A model generated the notes under the pieces. The model saw only the letters and a program-made list of their open reading frames with translations. It had not been told where the DNA came from and made no database searches. Positions 29,272-38,873 of a stretch of DNA of 64,000 bases are shown here, one piece after another (positions within the stretch are counted from its first letter, which is position 1; the number at the start of each line of letters is the position of its first letter). The position numbers were made by a program, and so were the translations under genes. The stretch is taken from NCBI RefSeq assembly GCF_024160145.1, contig NZ_JAMYWQ010000023.1, forward strand, positions 22,316-86,315, in the 5' to 3' direction. Source of the DNA: Serratia nevei. GTDB taxonomy: Bacteria; Pseudomonadota; Gammaproteobacteria; Enterobacterales; Enterobacteriaceae.

Positions 29272-30114
29272 TTGCTGAAGTATCGCCTCATAACTGCTCT
29301 GATTTTAATCCCGATCGTTATCGCGGCGCTGTTCCTGTTGCCGCCGCTGGCCTTTGCTCTGGTAACGCTCGTCGTGTGCATGTTAGCAGCCTGGGAGTGG
29401 GGCCAGTTGGCCGGCTTCACCTCCCGTTCGCAGCGTATCTGGTTGGCGATACTGTGCGGTTTTCTGCTGGCGCTGATGATGCTCAGCGTCCCCGCTTACC
29501 ATCAGTCCGTGCCGCAGATAAGCGGCTCGCTGTGGCTGTCGCTGGGCTGGTGGCTGGCGGCGCTGCTGCTGGTGCTGTTCTACCCCGGTTCGGCCGCTAT
29601 CTGGCGCAATTCGCGCCCGCTGCGCCTGCTGTTCGGCCTGCTGACCATCGTGCCGTTCTTCTGGGGCATGTTGGCGCTGCGCCAGTTCGGCTATGAGCAA
29701 AACCCGTTTACCGGTGCCTGGTGGCTGCTGTACGTGATGCTGCTGGTGTGGGGCGCAGATTCCGGCGCCTACATGTTCGGCAAGCTGTTCGGCAAGCATA
29801 AGCTGGCGCCGAAGGTTTCGCCGGGCAAAACCTGGGAAGGGTTGATCGGCGGGTTGTTGACGTCGGCGCTGATCTCCTGGCTGTTCGGCCGTTATGCGCC
29901 GCTGAACGTGGTGCCGACCACCCTGTTGGCCTGTTCGGTGCTCGCCGCGCTGGCTTCAGTGCTGGGCGATCTGACCGAAAGCATGTTCAAACGCGAAGCG
30001 GGCATCAAGGACAGCGGTCATTTGATTCCCGGTCATGGCGGCATACTGGATCGTATCGACAGTTTGACCGCGGCGGTGCCGGTGTTCGCCTGCCTGATGC
30101 TGTTGGTGTTTTAA
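29272..30114 (+). CDS. cdsA: Phosphatidate cytidylyltransferase
   Basis: A 280-residue polytopic inner-membrane enzyme that makes CDP-diacylglycerol from phosphatidic acid and CTP. It starts at TTG 29272 (MLKYRLITA), as in the homologue I recall from E. coli, with AGGGAGAA upstream. About eight membrane helices are visible. The family signature near the C-terminus starts at KREAGIKDSGHLIPGHGG and continues to the conserved DRIDS. It is nine bases downstream of uppS and likely co-transcribed. Confidence 0.97.
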   Translation: MLKYRLITALILIPIVIAALFLLPPLAFALVTLVVCMLAAWEWGQLAGFTSRSQRIWLAILCGFLLALMMLSVPAYHQSVPQISGSLWLSLGWWLAALLLVLFYPGSAAIWRNSRPLRLLFGLLTIVPFFWGMLALRQFGYEQNPFTGAWWLLYVMLLVWGADSGAYMFGKLFGKHKLAPKVSPGKTWEGLIGGLLTSALISWLFGRYAPLNVVPTTLLACSVLAALASVLGDLTESMFKREAGIKDSGHLIPGHGGILDRIDSLTAAVPVFACLMLLVF

Positions 30115-30138
30115 TCCGTCGATGACGGAAAGTGAGGG

Positions 30139-31497
30139 ATGATGGTCAGCGTGCTTTGGAACCTGGTGGCGTTTCTGATTGCGCTCGGTATCTTGATTAC
30201 CGTGCACGAATTCGGACACTTTTGGGTTGCCCGTCGTTGCGGCGTACGCGTTGAACGCTTCTCCATCGGTTTCGGCCGGGCGCTGTGGCGCCGCACCGAT
30301 CGCCAGGGCACCGAGTACGTCATCGCCTTGATTCCGCTCGGTGGCTACGTGAAGATGCTGGACGAGCGCGTGGAGTCGGTGGCACCGGAAATGCGCCACC
30401 AGGCCTTCAACAACAAAACCGTCTGGCAGCGCGCGGCCATCATCAGCGCCGGTCCCATCGCCAACTTCCTGTTTGCCATCCTGGCCTACTGGCTGGTGTT
30501 TATCATCGGCGTGCCGAGTTTCCGTCCGGTGATCGGCGAAATCGCGCCGCAATCGATCGCCGCCCGGGCCGAAATTTCGTCTGGCATGGAACTAAAGTCG
30601 GTTGACGGCATCGAAACGCCTGATTGGGAGTCAGTTCGTCTGGCGCTGGTGGCGAAGATTGGCGATGCGCAAACCGAAGTCGGCGTCGCGCCGTTCGGCT
30701 CTTCGCAGGTGGTGACCAAAACCCTGGATTTGCGCCAGTGGAGCTTTGAGCCGGACAAGCAGGATCCCGTGGTCGCGCTGGGCATTATGCCGCGCGGCCC
30801 GCAGATAGAATCCGTGTTGGCGGAGGTGCAGCCGAACTCGGCAGCGCAAAAGGCGGGTTTACAAGCGGGGGACAGGATCGTTAAAGTCGATGGTCAGCCG
30901 CTGGGGCGTTGGCAGACGCTGGTGAAGCGTATCCACGATGGCCCGGGGCAACCGCTGGCTTTAGAGATTGAAAGAAACGGCGCCCCCTTGTCTTTGGCGC
31001 TGATACCGGATACAAAGCCGGTGGGAAAAGACAAATCGGTGGGGTTTGCAGGCATCGTTCCAAAAGTGCTGCCGCTGCCGGACGAGTATAAGACGATTCG
31101 CCAGTATGGACCGTTCCCGGCGCTGTATCAGGCCGGCGACAAGACCTGGCAGCTGATGCGGCTGACGGTTAACATGCTGGGCAAATTAATAACCGGTGAT
31201 GTAAAGCTGAACAACCTGAGTGGCCCGATCTCGATTGCACAGGGAGCAGGGGCGTCAGCCGGAGTCGGGTTCGTGTATTATCTGATGTTCCTGGCGTTGA
31301 TTAGCGTCAACCTGGGGATCATCAACCTGTTCCCATTACCGGTGTTAGATGGTGGGCATCTCCTCTTCCTGGCGATAGAAAAGCTGAAGGGGGGGCCGGT
31401 TTCCGAGCGAGTACAGGACTACAGCTACCGCATAGGTTCGATCGTGCTGGTGTTGTTGATGGGTCTTGCACTTTTCAATGATTTTTCCCGTCTCTAG
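30139..31497 (+). CDS. rseP: Site-2 protease RseP, sigma-E regulator
   Basis: A 452-residue intramembrane zinc metalloprotease. The zinc motif HEFGH is at residues 23-27 in the first membrane helix, and the second metal ligand is in the conserved [11 protein letters not shown] segment. Two PDZ domains lie between the helices in the periplasm. RseP makes the second cut in anti-sigma factor RseA after DegS, releasing sigma E, and also removes remnant signal peptides. Two adjacent ATGs exist (30139 and 30142); either is possible, with GGAAAG/GAGGG upstream. bamA follows after 35 bases. Confidence 0.97.
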   Translation: MMVSVLWNLVAFLIALGILITVHEFGHFWVARRCGVRVERFSIGFGRALWRRTDRQGTEYVIALIPLGGYVKMLDERVESVAPEMRHQAFNNKTVWQRAAIISAGPIANFLFAILAYWLVFIIGVPSFRPVIGEIAPQSIAARAEISSGMELKSVDGIETPDWESVRLALVAKIGDAQTEVGVAPFGSSQVVTKTLDLRQWSFEPDKQDPVVALGIMPRGPQIESVLAEVQPNSAAQKAGLQAGDRIVKVDGQPLGRWQTLVKRIHDGPGQPLALEIERNGAPLSLALIPDTKPVGKDKSVGFAGIVPKVLPLPDEYKTIRQYGPFPALYQAGDKTWQLMRLTVNMLGKLITGDVKLNNLSGPISIAQGAGASAGVGFVYYLMFLALISVNLGIINLFPLPVLDGGHLLFLAIEKLKGGPVSERVQDYSYRIGSIVLVLLMGLALFNDFSRL

Positions 31498-31532
31498 GGG
31501 CGGGGATAGGTTAGGAAGAACGCATAACAACG

Positions 31533-33959
31533 ATGGCGATGAAAAAGTTGCTCATAGCGTCGCTGCTGTTTGGCAGCGCCACCGTATACGGTGCAGACGG
31601 GTTCGTAGTGAAAGACATTCATTTCGAAGGCCTGCAGCGAGTCGCCGTCGGTGCGGCGTTACTCAACATGCCGGTTCGCGTCGGCGATACCGTCACTGAC
31701 GATGACATCAGTAATACCATCCGAGCCTTGTTTGCCACCGGCAACTTCGAGGACGTGCGCGTACTGCGCGATGGGAATACGCTGATCGTGCAGGTGAAGG
31801 AACGTCCTACCATCGCCAGCATCACCTTCTCCGGCAACAAGTCGGTGAAGGATGACATGCTCAAGCAGAACCTGGAAGCCTCCGGCGTCCGGGTGGGCGA
31901 GGCGCTCGACCGCACCACGATCTCCAGCATTGAAAAAGGGCTGGAAGACTTCTACTACAGCGTCGGTAAATACAGCGCCTCGGTGAAAGCCGTGGTCACG
32001 CCGTTGCCGCGCAACCGTGTCGACCTGAAGCTGGTGTTCACGGAAGGGGTCTCTGCCAAGATTCAACAAATCAACATCGTCGGCAACCATGCCTTCACCA
32101 ACGACGAGCTGATCTCGCGCTTCCAGCTGCGTGATGAAGTGCCGTGGTGGAACCTGGTCGGCGATCGCAAATACCAGAAGCAAAAACTGGCGGGCGATCT
32201 TGAAACCCTGCGCAGCTTCTATCTGGATCGCGGCTATGCCCGTTTCAACATCGACTCTACCCAGGTGAGCCTGACGCCGGATAAAAAAGGCATCTACATC
32301 ACCATCAACATCACCGAAGGCGAACAGTACAAGCTTTCTGATGTCGTCGTGAACGGCAACCTGGCCGGCCACTCGGCGGAAGTTGCCCAGATCACCAAAA
32401 TCGAGCCGGGCGAGCTGTACAACGGCAGCAAGGTAACCAAAATGGAAGACAACATCAAAACGATGTTGGGCCGTTATGGTTACGCCTACCCGCGCGTCGG
32501 CACTCAGCCGGAGATCAACGACGCGGATAAAACCGTCAAGCTGCACGTCAACGTTGACGCGGGCAACCGCTTCTACGTGCGCCGCATCAAGTTCGAAGGC
32601 AACGACACCAGCAAGGATTCCGTACTGCGTCGCGAAATGCGCCAGATGGAAGGGGCCTGGCTTGGCAACGAGCAGGTCGAGCAGGGTAAAGAGCGCTTAA
32701 ACCGCCTGGGCTACTTCGAAACGGTTGACGTGGAAACCCAGCGCGTGCCGGGCACCGCCGATCAGGTCGACGTGACCTACAAGGTGAAAGAACGTAACAC
32801 CGGTACCTTTAACTTCGGCGTCGGCTACGGCACCGAGAGCGGCGTCAGCTTCCAGGCCGGCGTGCAGCAGGACAACTGGTTGGGTACCGGCTACTCGGTC
32901 GGCATCAGCGGCACCAAGAACGACTACCAGACCTATACCGAATTCTCGGTCACCAACCCGTACTTCACCGTTGACGGTGTGAGCCTGGGCGGCCGCGTGT
33001 TCTACAACGACTTTAAAGCGGATAACGCGGATCTGTCGGACTACACCAACAAGAGTTACGGCGTCGACGGCACGCTGGGCTTCCCGATCAACGAAAACAA
33101 CTCGTTGCGCACCGGCCTGGGCTACGTCCACAACGGCCTGTCTAACATGCAGCCGCAGATCGCCATGTGGCGTTATCTCGACTCGATGGGCCAGGATCCG
33201 AACAAAACCGACCGTGCCAGCTACTCGACGGACGACTTTACCCTGAACCTGGGCTGGACTTACAACAACCTGGACCGCGGCTACTTCCCTACCTCGGGTA
33301 ACCGCACCACGTTGAACGGCAAGGTCACCATTCCGGGCTCGGACAACGAGTACTACAAACTGACGCTGGACAGCGTGCAGTATGTGCCGATCAACGACGA
33401 CCGCACCTGGGTGCTGTTGGGCCGCGGCCGTCTGGGCTACGCGGATGGGCTGGGCGGCAAGGAAATGCCGTTCTATGAGAACTTCTACGCCGGTGGTTCG
33501 AGCACCGTGCGCGGCTTCCAGTCCAACACCATCGGTCCGAAGGCGGTGTACTACAATTCCAACTCGTACCAGTGCCAGTTCAACGCCGGCAGCACGACTA
33601 CGCGCCAAAACATCTGTAACTCGGATGACGCCGTGGGCGGCAACGCCATGGCGGTGGCCAGCCTGGAGCTGATCACCCCGACGCCGTTCATCAGCGAAAA
33701 ATACGCCAACTCGGTGCGGACGTCGCTGTTCATCGATGCGGGCACCGTGTGGGATACCAAGTGGAAGAATACCGACGAGACGCTGATGTACGGCGTACCG
33801 GACTACAGCAAAGCGGGCAATATTCGCTCCTCCGCCGGTATTGCGCTGCAGTGGATGTCGCCGCTGGGGCCGTTGGTGTTCTCTTACGCCAACCCGATCA
33901 AGAAATACGAAGGCGACAAGTCCGAACAGTTCCAGTTTAACATCGGTAAGACCTGGTAA
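31533..33959 (+). CDS. bamA: Outer membrane protein assembly factor BamA
   Basis: An 808-residue Omp85 protein, the core of the BAM complex that inserts beta-barrel proteins into the outer membrane. A signal peptide ends around VYG-ADGF. Five POTRA domains occupy the periplasmic N-terminal half (about residues 22-420). The C-terminal 16-strand barrel contains the conserved loop-6 VRGF motif (STVRGFQSN) and ends in Trp, typical of a barrel. Loop sequences in the barrel, such as around MGQDPNKTD, are the parts most likely to vary. Its position after rseP is conserved. Confidence 0.98.
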   Translation: MAMKKLLIASLLFGSATVYGADGFVVKDIHFEGLQRVAVGAALLNMPVRVGDTVTDDDISNTIRALFATGNFEDVRVLRDGNTLIVQVKERPTIASITFSGNKSVKDDMLKQNLEASGVRVGEALDRTTISSIEKGLEDFYYSVGKYSASVKAVVTPLPRNRVDLKLVFTEGVSAKIQQINIVGNHAFTNDELISRFQLRDEVPWWNLVGDRKYQKQKLAGDLETLRSFYLDRGYARFNIDSTQVSLTPDKKGIYITINITEGEQYKLSDVVVNGNLAGHSAEVAQITKIEPGELYNGSKVTKMEDNIKTMLGRYGYAYPRVGTQPEINDADKTVKLHVNVDAGNRFYVRRIKFEGNDTSKDSVLRREMRQMEGAWLGNEQVEQGKERLNRLGYFETVDVETQRVPGTADQVDVTYKVKERNTGTFNFGVGYGTESGVSFQAGVQQDNWLGTGYSVGISGTKNDYQTYTEFSVTNPYFTVDGVSLGGRVFYNDFKADNADLSDYTNKSYGVDGTLGFPINENNSLRTGLGYVHNGLSNMQPQIAMWRYLDSMGQDPNKTDRASYSTDDFTLNLGWTYNNLDRGYFPTSGNRTTLNGKVTIPGSDNEYYKLTLDSVQYVPINDDRTWVLLGRGRLGYADGLGGKEMPFYENFYAGGSSTVRGFQSNTIGPKAVYYNSNSYQCQFNAGSTTTRQNICNSDDAVGGNAMAVASLELITPTPFISEKYANSVRTSLFIDAGTVWDTKWKNTDETLMYGVPDYSKAGNIRSSAGIALQWMSPLGPLVFSYANPIKKYEGDKSEQFQFNIGKTW

Positions 33960-34113
33960 CGGGTCTCGCCTCTGGGCATAACAGTTATTAAGAATCGCAA
34001 TGGCCAGGCGCCCGCCGGCAGAGAGATGAGTCTCATTGTTGGGTGGGGTAAGTCTGGCAAATTGTGTACTTCAGTGTCATATGACACAAATGGGTGATGG
34101 TAAGGAGTTTATA

Positions 34114-34611
34114 GTGAAAAAGTGGTTGTGTGCCGCAGGCCTCGGTTTAGCAATGGCTGCTTCAGCTGGCGTTCAGGCAGCAGATAAGATCGCTGTCGTT
34201 AACGTCTCCAGCATTTTCCAACAGCTGCCGGCCCGCGAAGCGGTCGCCAAACAGCTGGAAAACGAGTTTAAAGGCCGTGCAAGCGAACTCCAGAACATGG
34301 AACGTAGCCTGCAGACCAAAATGCAACGTCTGCAGCGTGACGGCGCTACCATGAAAGCCAGCGATCGCAGCAAATTGGAAAAAGACGTGATGGCGCAGCG
34401 CGAGCAGTTCTCTCAGAAAGCGCAGGCTTTCGAGCAGGACAACCGTCGTCGCCAGATGGAAGAGCGTAACAAGATCCTGAGCCGCATTCAGGACGCGGTG
34501 AAATCTGTCGCCAGCAAAGGCGGCTATGACGTGGTGATCGACGCCAACGCCGTTGCCTATGCAGACTCTTCCAAAGATATCACTGCTGACGTGCTGAAAC
34601 AGGTTAAATAA
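34114..34611 (+). CDS. skp: Periplasmic chaperone Skp (OmpH)
   Basis: A 165-residue precursor starting at GTG 34114, with AAGGAG six bases upstream. A signal peptide ends at [11 protein letters not shown]. The mature protein is a trimeric 'jellyfish' chaperone holding unfolded outer membrane proteins; its long charged helical arms are visible as Lys/Arg/Glu/Gln-rich stretches (about residues 55-130). A frame open 26 codons upstream lacks a better ribosome binding site and would bury the signal peptide. It lies 154 bases after bamA and 3 bases before lpxD. Confidence 0.96.
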   Translation: MKKWLCAAGLGLAMAASAGVQAADKIAVVNVSSIFQQLPAREAVAKQLENEFKGRASELQNMERSLQTKMQRLQRDGATMKASDRSKLEKDVMAQREQFSQKAQAFEQDNRRRQMEERNKILSRIQDAVKSVASKGGYDVVIDANAVAYADSSKDITADVLKQVK

Positions 34612-34614
34612 CAC

Positions 34615-35637
34615 ATGCTTTCAATTCGACTGGCTGATTTAGCGCAGCAGTTGGATGCACAATTGCACGGTGATGGCGATCTCGTCATCACCGGCATTGC
34701 TTCTATGCATTCGGCACAGCCTGGCCAAATCACGTTTTTGTCAAACAGCCGCTATCAAGAGCAGCTGTCTTCCTGCCAGGCAAGCGCCGTGGTGCTTACC
34801 GAAGCGGATTTACCACACTGCCGTACTGCGGCGCTGGTGGTTAAGAACCCTTACCTGACCTACGCGCGCATGGCGCAGCTGATGGACACCACGCCGGCGC
34901 CGGCGCAGGATATCGCGCCAAGCGCGGTGATCTCGCCTGAAGCGCAGCTGGGGCACAACGTCGCCATTGGGGCGAACGCAGTGATCGAGTCGGGTGCAGT
35001 GCTGGGCGATAACGTGGTTATCGGCCCGGGCTGCTTCATCGGCAAACACGCCCGTATCGGCGCGGGAACGCGTCTGTGGGCGAACGTCACGATTTATCAT
35101 GCGGTCGAAATCGGCCAGCGCTGCCTGATCCAGTCCGGCACCGTGATCGGCGCGGACGGTTTCGGCTATGCGAACGAGCGCGGCGAGTGGATCAAGATTC
35201 CTCAGTTGGGCACGGTGATTATCGGCGATCGCGTCGAAATCGGCGCTTGCACCACCATTGACCGCGGCGCTTTGGATAACACCCAAATCGGGAATGGTGT
35301 TATCATCGACAACCAATGCCAGATTGCACATAACGTCGTGATTGGCGACAATACCGCCGTCGCCGGCGGTGTGATCATGGCCGGCAGCCTGAAAATCGGC
35401 CGCTACTGCCAGATCGGCGGCGCCAGCGTGATCAACGGTCACATGGAAATTGCCGACAAGGTTGTTGTTACCGGAATGGGAATGGTTATGCGACCAATCA
35501 CCGAACCTGGGGTATACTCTTCGGGCATTCCGTTGCAGCCTAACAAGGTTTGGCGTAAAACCGCTGCGTTGGTGATGAATATCGATGAGATCAGCAAGCG
35601 CTTGAAAGCTGTCGAACGTAAAGTCGGAAAAGACTAA
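34615..35637 (+). CDS. lpxD: UDP-3-O-(3-hydroxymyristoyl)glucosamine N-acyltransferase LpxD
   Basis: A 340-residue enzyme of lipid A synthesis (third step), adding the second hydroxyacyl chain from acyl-ACP. An N-terminal uridine-binding domain is followed by a left-handed beta helix of hexapeptide repeats and a C-terminal helix. The catalytic His239 is in CQIAHNVV. It begins three bases after skp and is followed by a 164-base gap before fabZ. Confidence 0.97.
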   Translation: MLSIRLADLAQQLDAQLHGDGDLVITGIASMHSAQPGQITFLSNSRYQEQLSSCQASAVVLTEADLPHCRTAALVVKNPYLTYARMAQLMDTTPAPAQDIAPSAVISPEAQLGHNVAIGANAVIESGAVLGDNVVIGPGCFIGKHARIGAGTRLWANVTIYHAVEIGQRCLIQSGTVIGADGFGYANERGEWIKIPQLGTVIIGDRVEIGACTTIDRGALDNTQIGNGVIIDNQCQIAHNVVIGDNTAVAGGVIMAGSLKIGRYCQIGGASVINGHMEIADKVVVTGMGMVMRPITEPGVYSSGIPLQPNKVWRKTAALVMNIDEISKRLKAVERKVGKD

Positions 35638-35719
35638 TCATTGCCGCCCGCCCTCCTTGGCGGGGACAAAACGAAACGCGTTGGTCGTGAGACCAAAAGC
35701 GCAAAGAGATGTTAATTTG

Positions 35720-35760
35720 CGGCCTGCATGATGATCTCCTTTTGGGGTCAGCGCAGGCCG
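35720..35760 (+). repeat. Inverted repeat in the lpxD-fabZ gap
   Basis: Eight-base arms CGGCCTGC (35720-35727) and GCAGGCCG (35753-35760) are separated by 25 bases. The surrounding 164-base gap shows no other gene. It might be a weak mRNA structure; no U tract follows. Confidence 0.4.
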
Positions 35761-35801
35761 TGTTGTTGATGCCATCAGTTTTTAGAGACAGGAAGAGTAT
35801 T

Positions 35802-36257
35802 TTGACTACTGACACTCATACTCTGGATATTGCAGAAATTTTGGATCTGCTTCCTCACCGTTACCCGTTCTTGCTGGTCGACCGCGTCCTCGAGTTTGAA
35901 GAGCACAAATATCTGCGTGCGGTGAAGAACGTATCGGTGAACGAACCGTTTTTCCAGGGCCACTTCCCTGGCAAACCGATTTTCCCAGGCGTATTGATTC
36001 TGGAAGCCATGGCGCAGGCCACCGGCATTCTGGCGTTTAAGAGCGTCGGCAAACTGGAGCCGGGCGAACTGTATTACTTTGCCGGTATCGACGAAGCTCG
36101 CTTCAAACGCCCTGTGGTGCCAGGCGATCAGATGGTCATGGAAGTCACCTTCGAGAAAACTCGCCGCGGCCTGACTCGCTTCAAAGGCGTAGCGACCGTT
36201 GACGGTAAAATTGTCTGCGAAGCAACCATGATGTGTGCCCGCAGCCGGGAGGCTTAA
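35802..36257 (+). CDS. fabZ: 3-hydroxyacyl-[acyl-carrier-protein] dehydratase FabZ
   Basis: A 151-residue hot-dog-fold dehydratase of fatty acid synthesis, starting at TTG 35802 ([14 protein letters not shown]), with AGGAAG upstream and the same length and start codon type as recalled for E. coli. The catalytic His54 and Glu68 are in [17 protein letters not shown]. It consumes 3-hydroxyacyl-ACP, the same pool used by LpxA and LpxD, so its place between them links fatty acid and lipid A synthesis. lpxA follows after three bases. Confidence 0.97.
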   Translation: MTTDTHTLDIAEILDLLPHRYPFLLVDRVLEFEEHKYLRAVKNVSVNEPFFQGHFPGKPIFPGVLILEAMAQATGILAFKSVGKLEPGELYYFAGIDEARFKRPVVPGDQMVMEVTFEKTRRGLTRFKGVATVDGKIVCEATMMCARSREA

Positions 36258-36260
36258 TCC

Positions 36261-37049
36261 GTGATTGACCAAACCGCCTTTATCCATCCTAGCGCGATAG
36301 TCGAAGAAGGCGCCGTGATCGGCGCCAACGTGCATATCGGCCCATTCTGCTACGTCGGCTCCCAGGTGGAAATCGGCGCCGGCACGGTGCTGAAATCCCA
36401 CGTGGTGGTGAACGGCATTACCAAGATTGGCCGCGATAACCAGATTTATCAGTTCGCCTCTATCGGTGAAGTGAACCAGGATCTGAAATACGCGGGCGAA
36501 CCGACGCGCGTTGAAGTGGGCGATCGCAACCGCATTCGCGAAAGCGTCACCATTCACCGCGGCACCGCGCAGGGTACCGGTGTGACCAAAGTGGGCAGCG
36601 ATAACCTGCTGATGGTCAACACGCATATCGGGCATGATTGCGTCGTCGGCAATTTCTGCGTGCTGGCCAACAATGCTACGCTTGGCGGACACGTGGAAAT
36701 CGACGATCACGCCATCATCGGCGGCATGACGGCGATCCACCAGTTCTGCATTATCGGTGCGCATGTGATGGTAGGCGGTTGTTCCGGCGTTGCTCAGGAC
36801 GTGCCTCCATTCGTCATCGCTCAGGGTAACCACGCGACGCCGTTCGGCGTCAACGCGGTCGGCCTGAAGCGTCGCGGTTTCGACAAGGATGAAATGCAGG
36901 CGATCCGCAACGCCTACAAGATCCTGTATCGCAGCGAGAAAACGCTGGATGAAGCGAAAGCGGAAATCGAAGCCCTGGCCAAAGAACAGCCGGTGGTGCA
37001 GCTGTACCTCGATTTCTTCACCCGTTCCACCCGCGGCATCATTCGCTGA
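36261..37049 (+). CDS. lpxA: UDP-N-acetylglucosamine O-acyltransferase LpxA
   Basis: A 262-residue first enzyme of lipid A synthesis. It starts at GTG 36261 ([10 protein letters not shown]) with GGGAGG upstream. The left-handed beta helix is visible as hexapeptide repeats through residue 190, and the catalytic His125 is in [10 protein letters not shown]. The C-terminal helical part matches E. coli. It lies between fabZ (3 bases) and lpxB (3 bases) in one operon. Confidence 0.98.
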   Translation: MIDQTAFIHPSAIVEEGAVIGANVHIGPFCYVGSQVEIGAGTVLKSHVVVNGITKIGRDNQIYQFASIGEVNQDLKYAGEPTRVEVGDRNRIRESVTIHRGTAQGTGVTKVGSDNLLMVNTHIGHDCVVGNFCVLANNATLGGHVEIDDHAIIGGMTAIHQFCIIGAHVMVGGCSGVAQDVPPFVIAQGNHATPFGVNAVGLKRRGFDKDEMQAIRNAYKILYRSEKTLDEAKAEIEALAKEQPVVQLYLDFFTRSTRGIIR

Positions 37050-37052
37050 GTT

Positions 37053-38201
37053 ATGTCGAATCGTCCATTGACTATCGGATTGGTCGCCGGAGAAACCTCC
37101 GGTGACATTCTCGGCGCCGGTTTGATCCGCGCGCTCAAGGCGCAGATCCCCGACGCGCGTTTCGTTGGCGTCGCCGGCCCGCTGATGCAGGCCGAAGGGT
37201 GCGAAGCCTGGTACGAAATGGAAGAGCTGGCGGTCATGGGCGTAGTGGAAGTGCTCGAGCGCTTGCCACGCCTGTTGACGATCCGCAAGGATCTCACCCG
37301 CCGTTTCGGCGAGCTGCGGCCGGACGTGTTTGTCGGCATCGACGCGCCGGACTTCAACATCACGCTGGAAGGCCGCCTCAAGCAGCGCGGCATCCGCACC
37401 ATCCATTACGTCAGCCCTTCCGTGTGGGCCTGGCGGCAAAAGCGCGTTTTCAAAATTGGCAAAGCCACCGATCTGGTGCTGGCCTTTCTCCCTTTCGAAA
37501 AAGCGTTTTACGATCGTTTCAACGTGCCTTGCCGGTTTATCGGCCACACCATGGCGGACGCCATGCCGTTGCAGCCCGATCGGCTGGCGGCGCGCGCTCA
37601 GCTTGGCATCGCTCCGCAGGCGCGCTGTCTGGCTTTGCTGCCGGGCAGCCGCGGCGCCGAAGTCGAGATGCTGAGCGCCGACTTCCTCAAAACGGCGCAG
37701 CTGCTGCGCACGCGTTATCCTGAACTGGAAGTGGTGGTGCCGCTGGTCAACGCCAAACGGCGCGAGCAGTTTGAGCGCATCAAGGCGGAAGTGGCGCCGG
37801 ATCTGACGGTGCACCTGCTGAACGGCCAGGGGCGCGAGGCGATGATCGCCAGCGACGCGGCGCTGTTGGCGTCCGGCACGGCGGCGCTGGAGTGCATGCT
37901 GGCCAAGTGCCCGATGGTGGTGGGCTATCGCATGAAGCCGTTCACTTTCTGGCTGGCGCAGAAGCTGGTGAAAACGCCTTACGTTTCGCTGCCGAATCTG
38001 CTGGCGGGGCGCGAGATCGTCACCGAGCTGCTGCAGCATGACTGCGTGCCGGACAAACTGGCCGCCGCCGTGATGCCGCTGCTCGAAGAGAGCCCGCAAA
38101 CCGAAGCGCTGAAACAGACTTTCCTTACCTTGCATCAAAGCATCCGTTGCGGTGCGGACGAACAGGCCGCTCAGGCTGTGTTGGAACTGGCGAAAGCATG
38201 A
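37053..38201 (+). CDS. lpxB: Lipid-A-disaccharide synthase LpxB
   Basis: A 382-residue GT19 glycosyltransferase that joins 2,3-diacylglucosamine-1-phosphate to UDP-2,3-diacylglucosamine at the inner membrane. Family blocks are [16 protein letters not shown] at the N-terminus, [13 protein letters not shown] and [10 protein letters not shown]. The stop overlaps the start of rnhB by four bases (ATGA), which suggests translational coupling. Confidence 0.97.
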   Translation: MSNRPLTIGLVAGETSGDILGAGLIRALKAQIPDARFVGVAGPLMQAEGCEAWYEMEELAVMGVVEVLERLPRLLTIRKDLTRRFGELRPDVFVGIDAPDFNITLEGRLKQRGIRTIHYVSPSVWAWRQKRVFKIGKATDLVLAFLPFEKAFYDRFNVPCRFIGHTMADAMPLQPDRLAARAQLGIAPQARCLALLPGSRGAEVEMLSADFLKTAQLLRTRYPELEVVVPLVNAKRREQFERIKAEVAPDLTVHLLNGQGREAMIASDAALLASGTAALECMLAKCPMVVGYRMKPFTFWLAQKLVKTPYVSLPNLLAGREIVTELLQHDCVPDKLAAAVMPLLEESPQTEALKQTFLTLHQSIRCGADEQAAQAVLELAKA

Positions 38202-38791
38202 TTGAACCCTTTATCTATCCCGCTGCCACACTGATTGCCGGTGTGGACGAAGTGGGCCGCGGCCCGTTGGTTGGCGCGGTGGTCACCGCCGCGGTGATCC
38301 TCGATCCGGCGCAGCCGATCGTCGGGCTGGCGGACTCCAAAAAGCTCAGTGAAAAGCGCCGTCTGGCGCTGTATGACGAAATCGTCGCCAAGGCGCTCTC
38401 CTGGAGCCTGGGGCGCGCCGAGCCGGCGGAAATCGACCAACTGAACATTTTGCACGCCACCATGCTGGCGATGCAGCGCGCAGTGGCCGGGTTGCATATC
38501 GCGCCGGACATGGTTTTAATCGACGGTAACCGTTGCCCGAATTTGCCGATGCGTTCGCAGGCGGTGGTGAAGGGCGATAGCCGCGTGGCGGAGATCAGCG
38601 CGGCGTCCATTCTGGCGAAGGTCACGCGCGATCGCGAAATGGCCGAGCTGGACAGCGAGTTCCCGGACTACGGTTTCGCGCAGCATAAAGGCTACCCGAC
38701 CGCCCTCCACCTGGAGCGGCTGGCCGCGCTGGGCGCCACCGAGCACCACCGCCGCAGCTTCGCGCCGGTGAAAAGGGCGCTGGCGCTGTAG
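38198..38791 (+). CDS. rnhB: Ribonuclease HII
   Basis: A 197-residue type 2 RNase H that removes single ribonucleotides from DNA and RNA from hybrids. The catalytic motif DEVGRG begins at Asp17-Glu18. A further acidic residue is in [10 protein letters not shown], and KVTRDREM follows. The start at ATG 38198 overlaps the lpxB stop by four bases; a longer open frame upstream lies inside lpxB. dnaE follows after 82 bases. Confidence 0.96.
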   Translation: MIEPFIYPAATLIAGVDEVGRGPLVGAVVTAAVILDPAQPIVGLADSKKLSEKRRLALYDEIVAKALSWSLGRAEPAEIDQLNILHATMLAMQRAVAGLHIAPDMVLIDGNRCPNLPMRSQAVVKGDSRVAEISAASILAKVTRDREMAELDSEFPDYGFAQHKGYPTALHLERLAALGATEHHRRSFAPVKRALAL

Positions 38792-38873
38792 CCTGCGGGC
38801 CTGGTTGACCAGGCTCGACGATAGCATTAACCCGGGTTCAGCCTGCTGAACCCCTTCAATCAGGTATCTGGAG

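Noticed and set aside
35775..38138. 787-codon frame opposite fabZ-lpxA-lpxB
   Set aside because: It spans three real genes antisense; composition is typical of reverse-complemented GC-rich codons.
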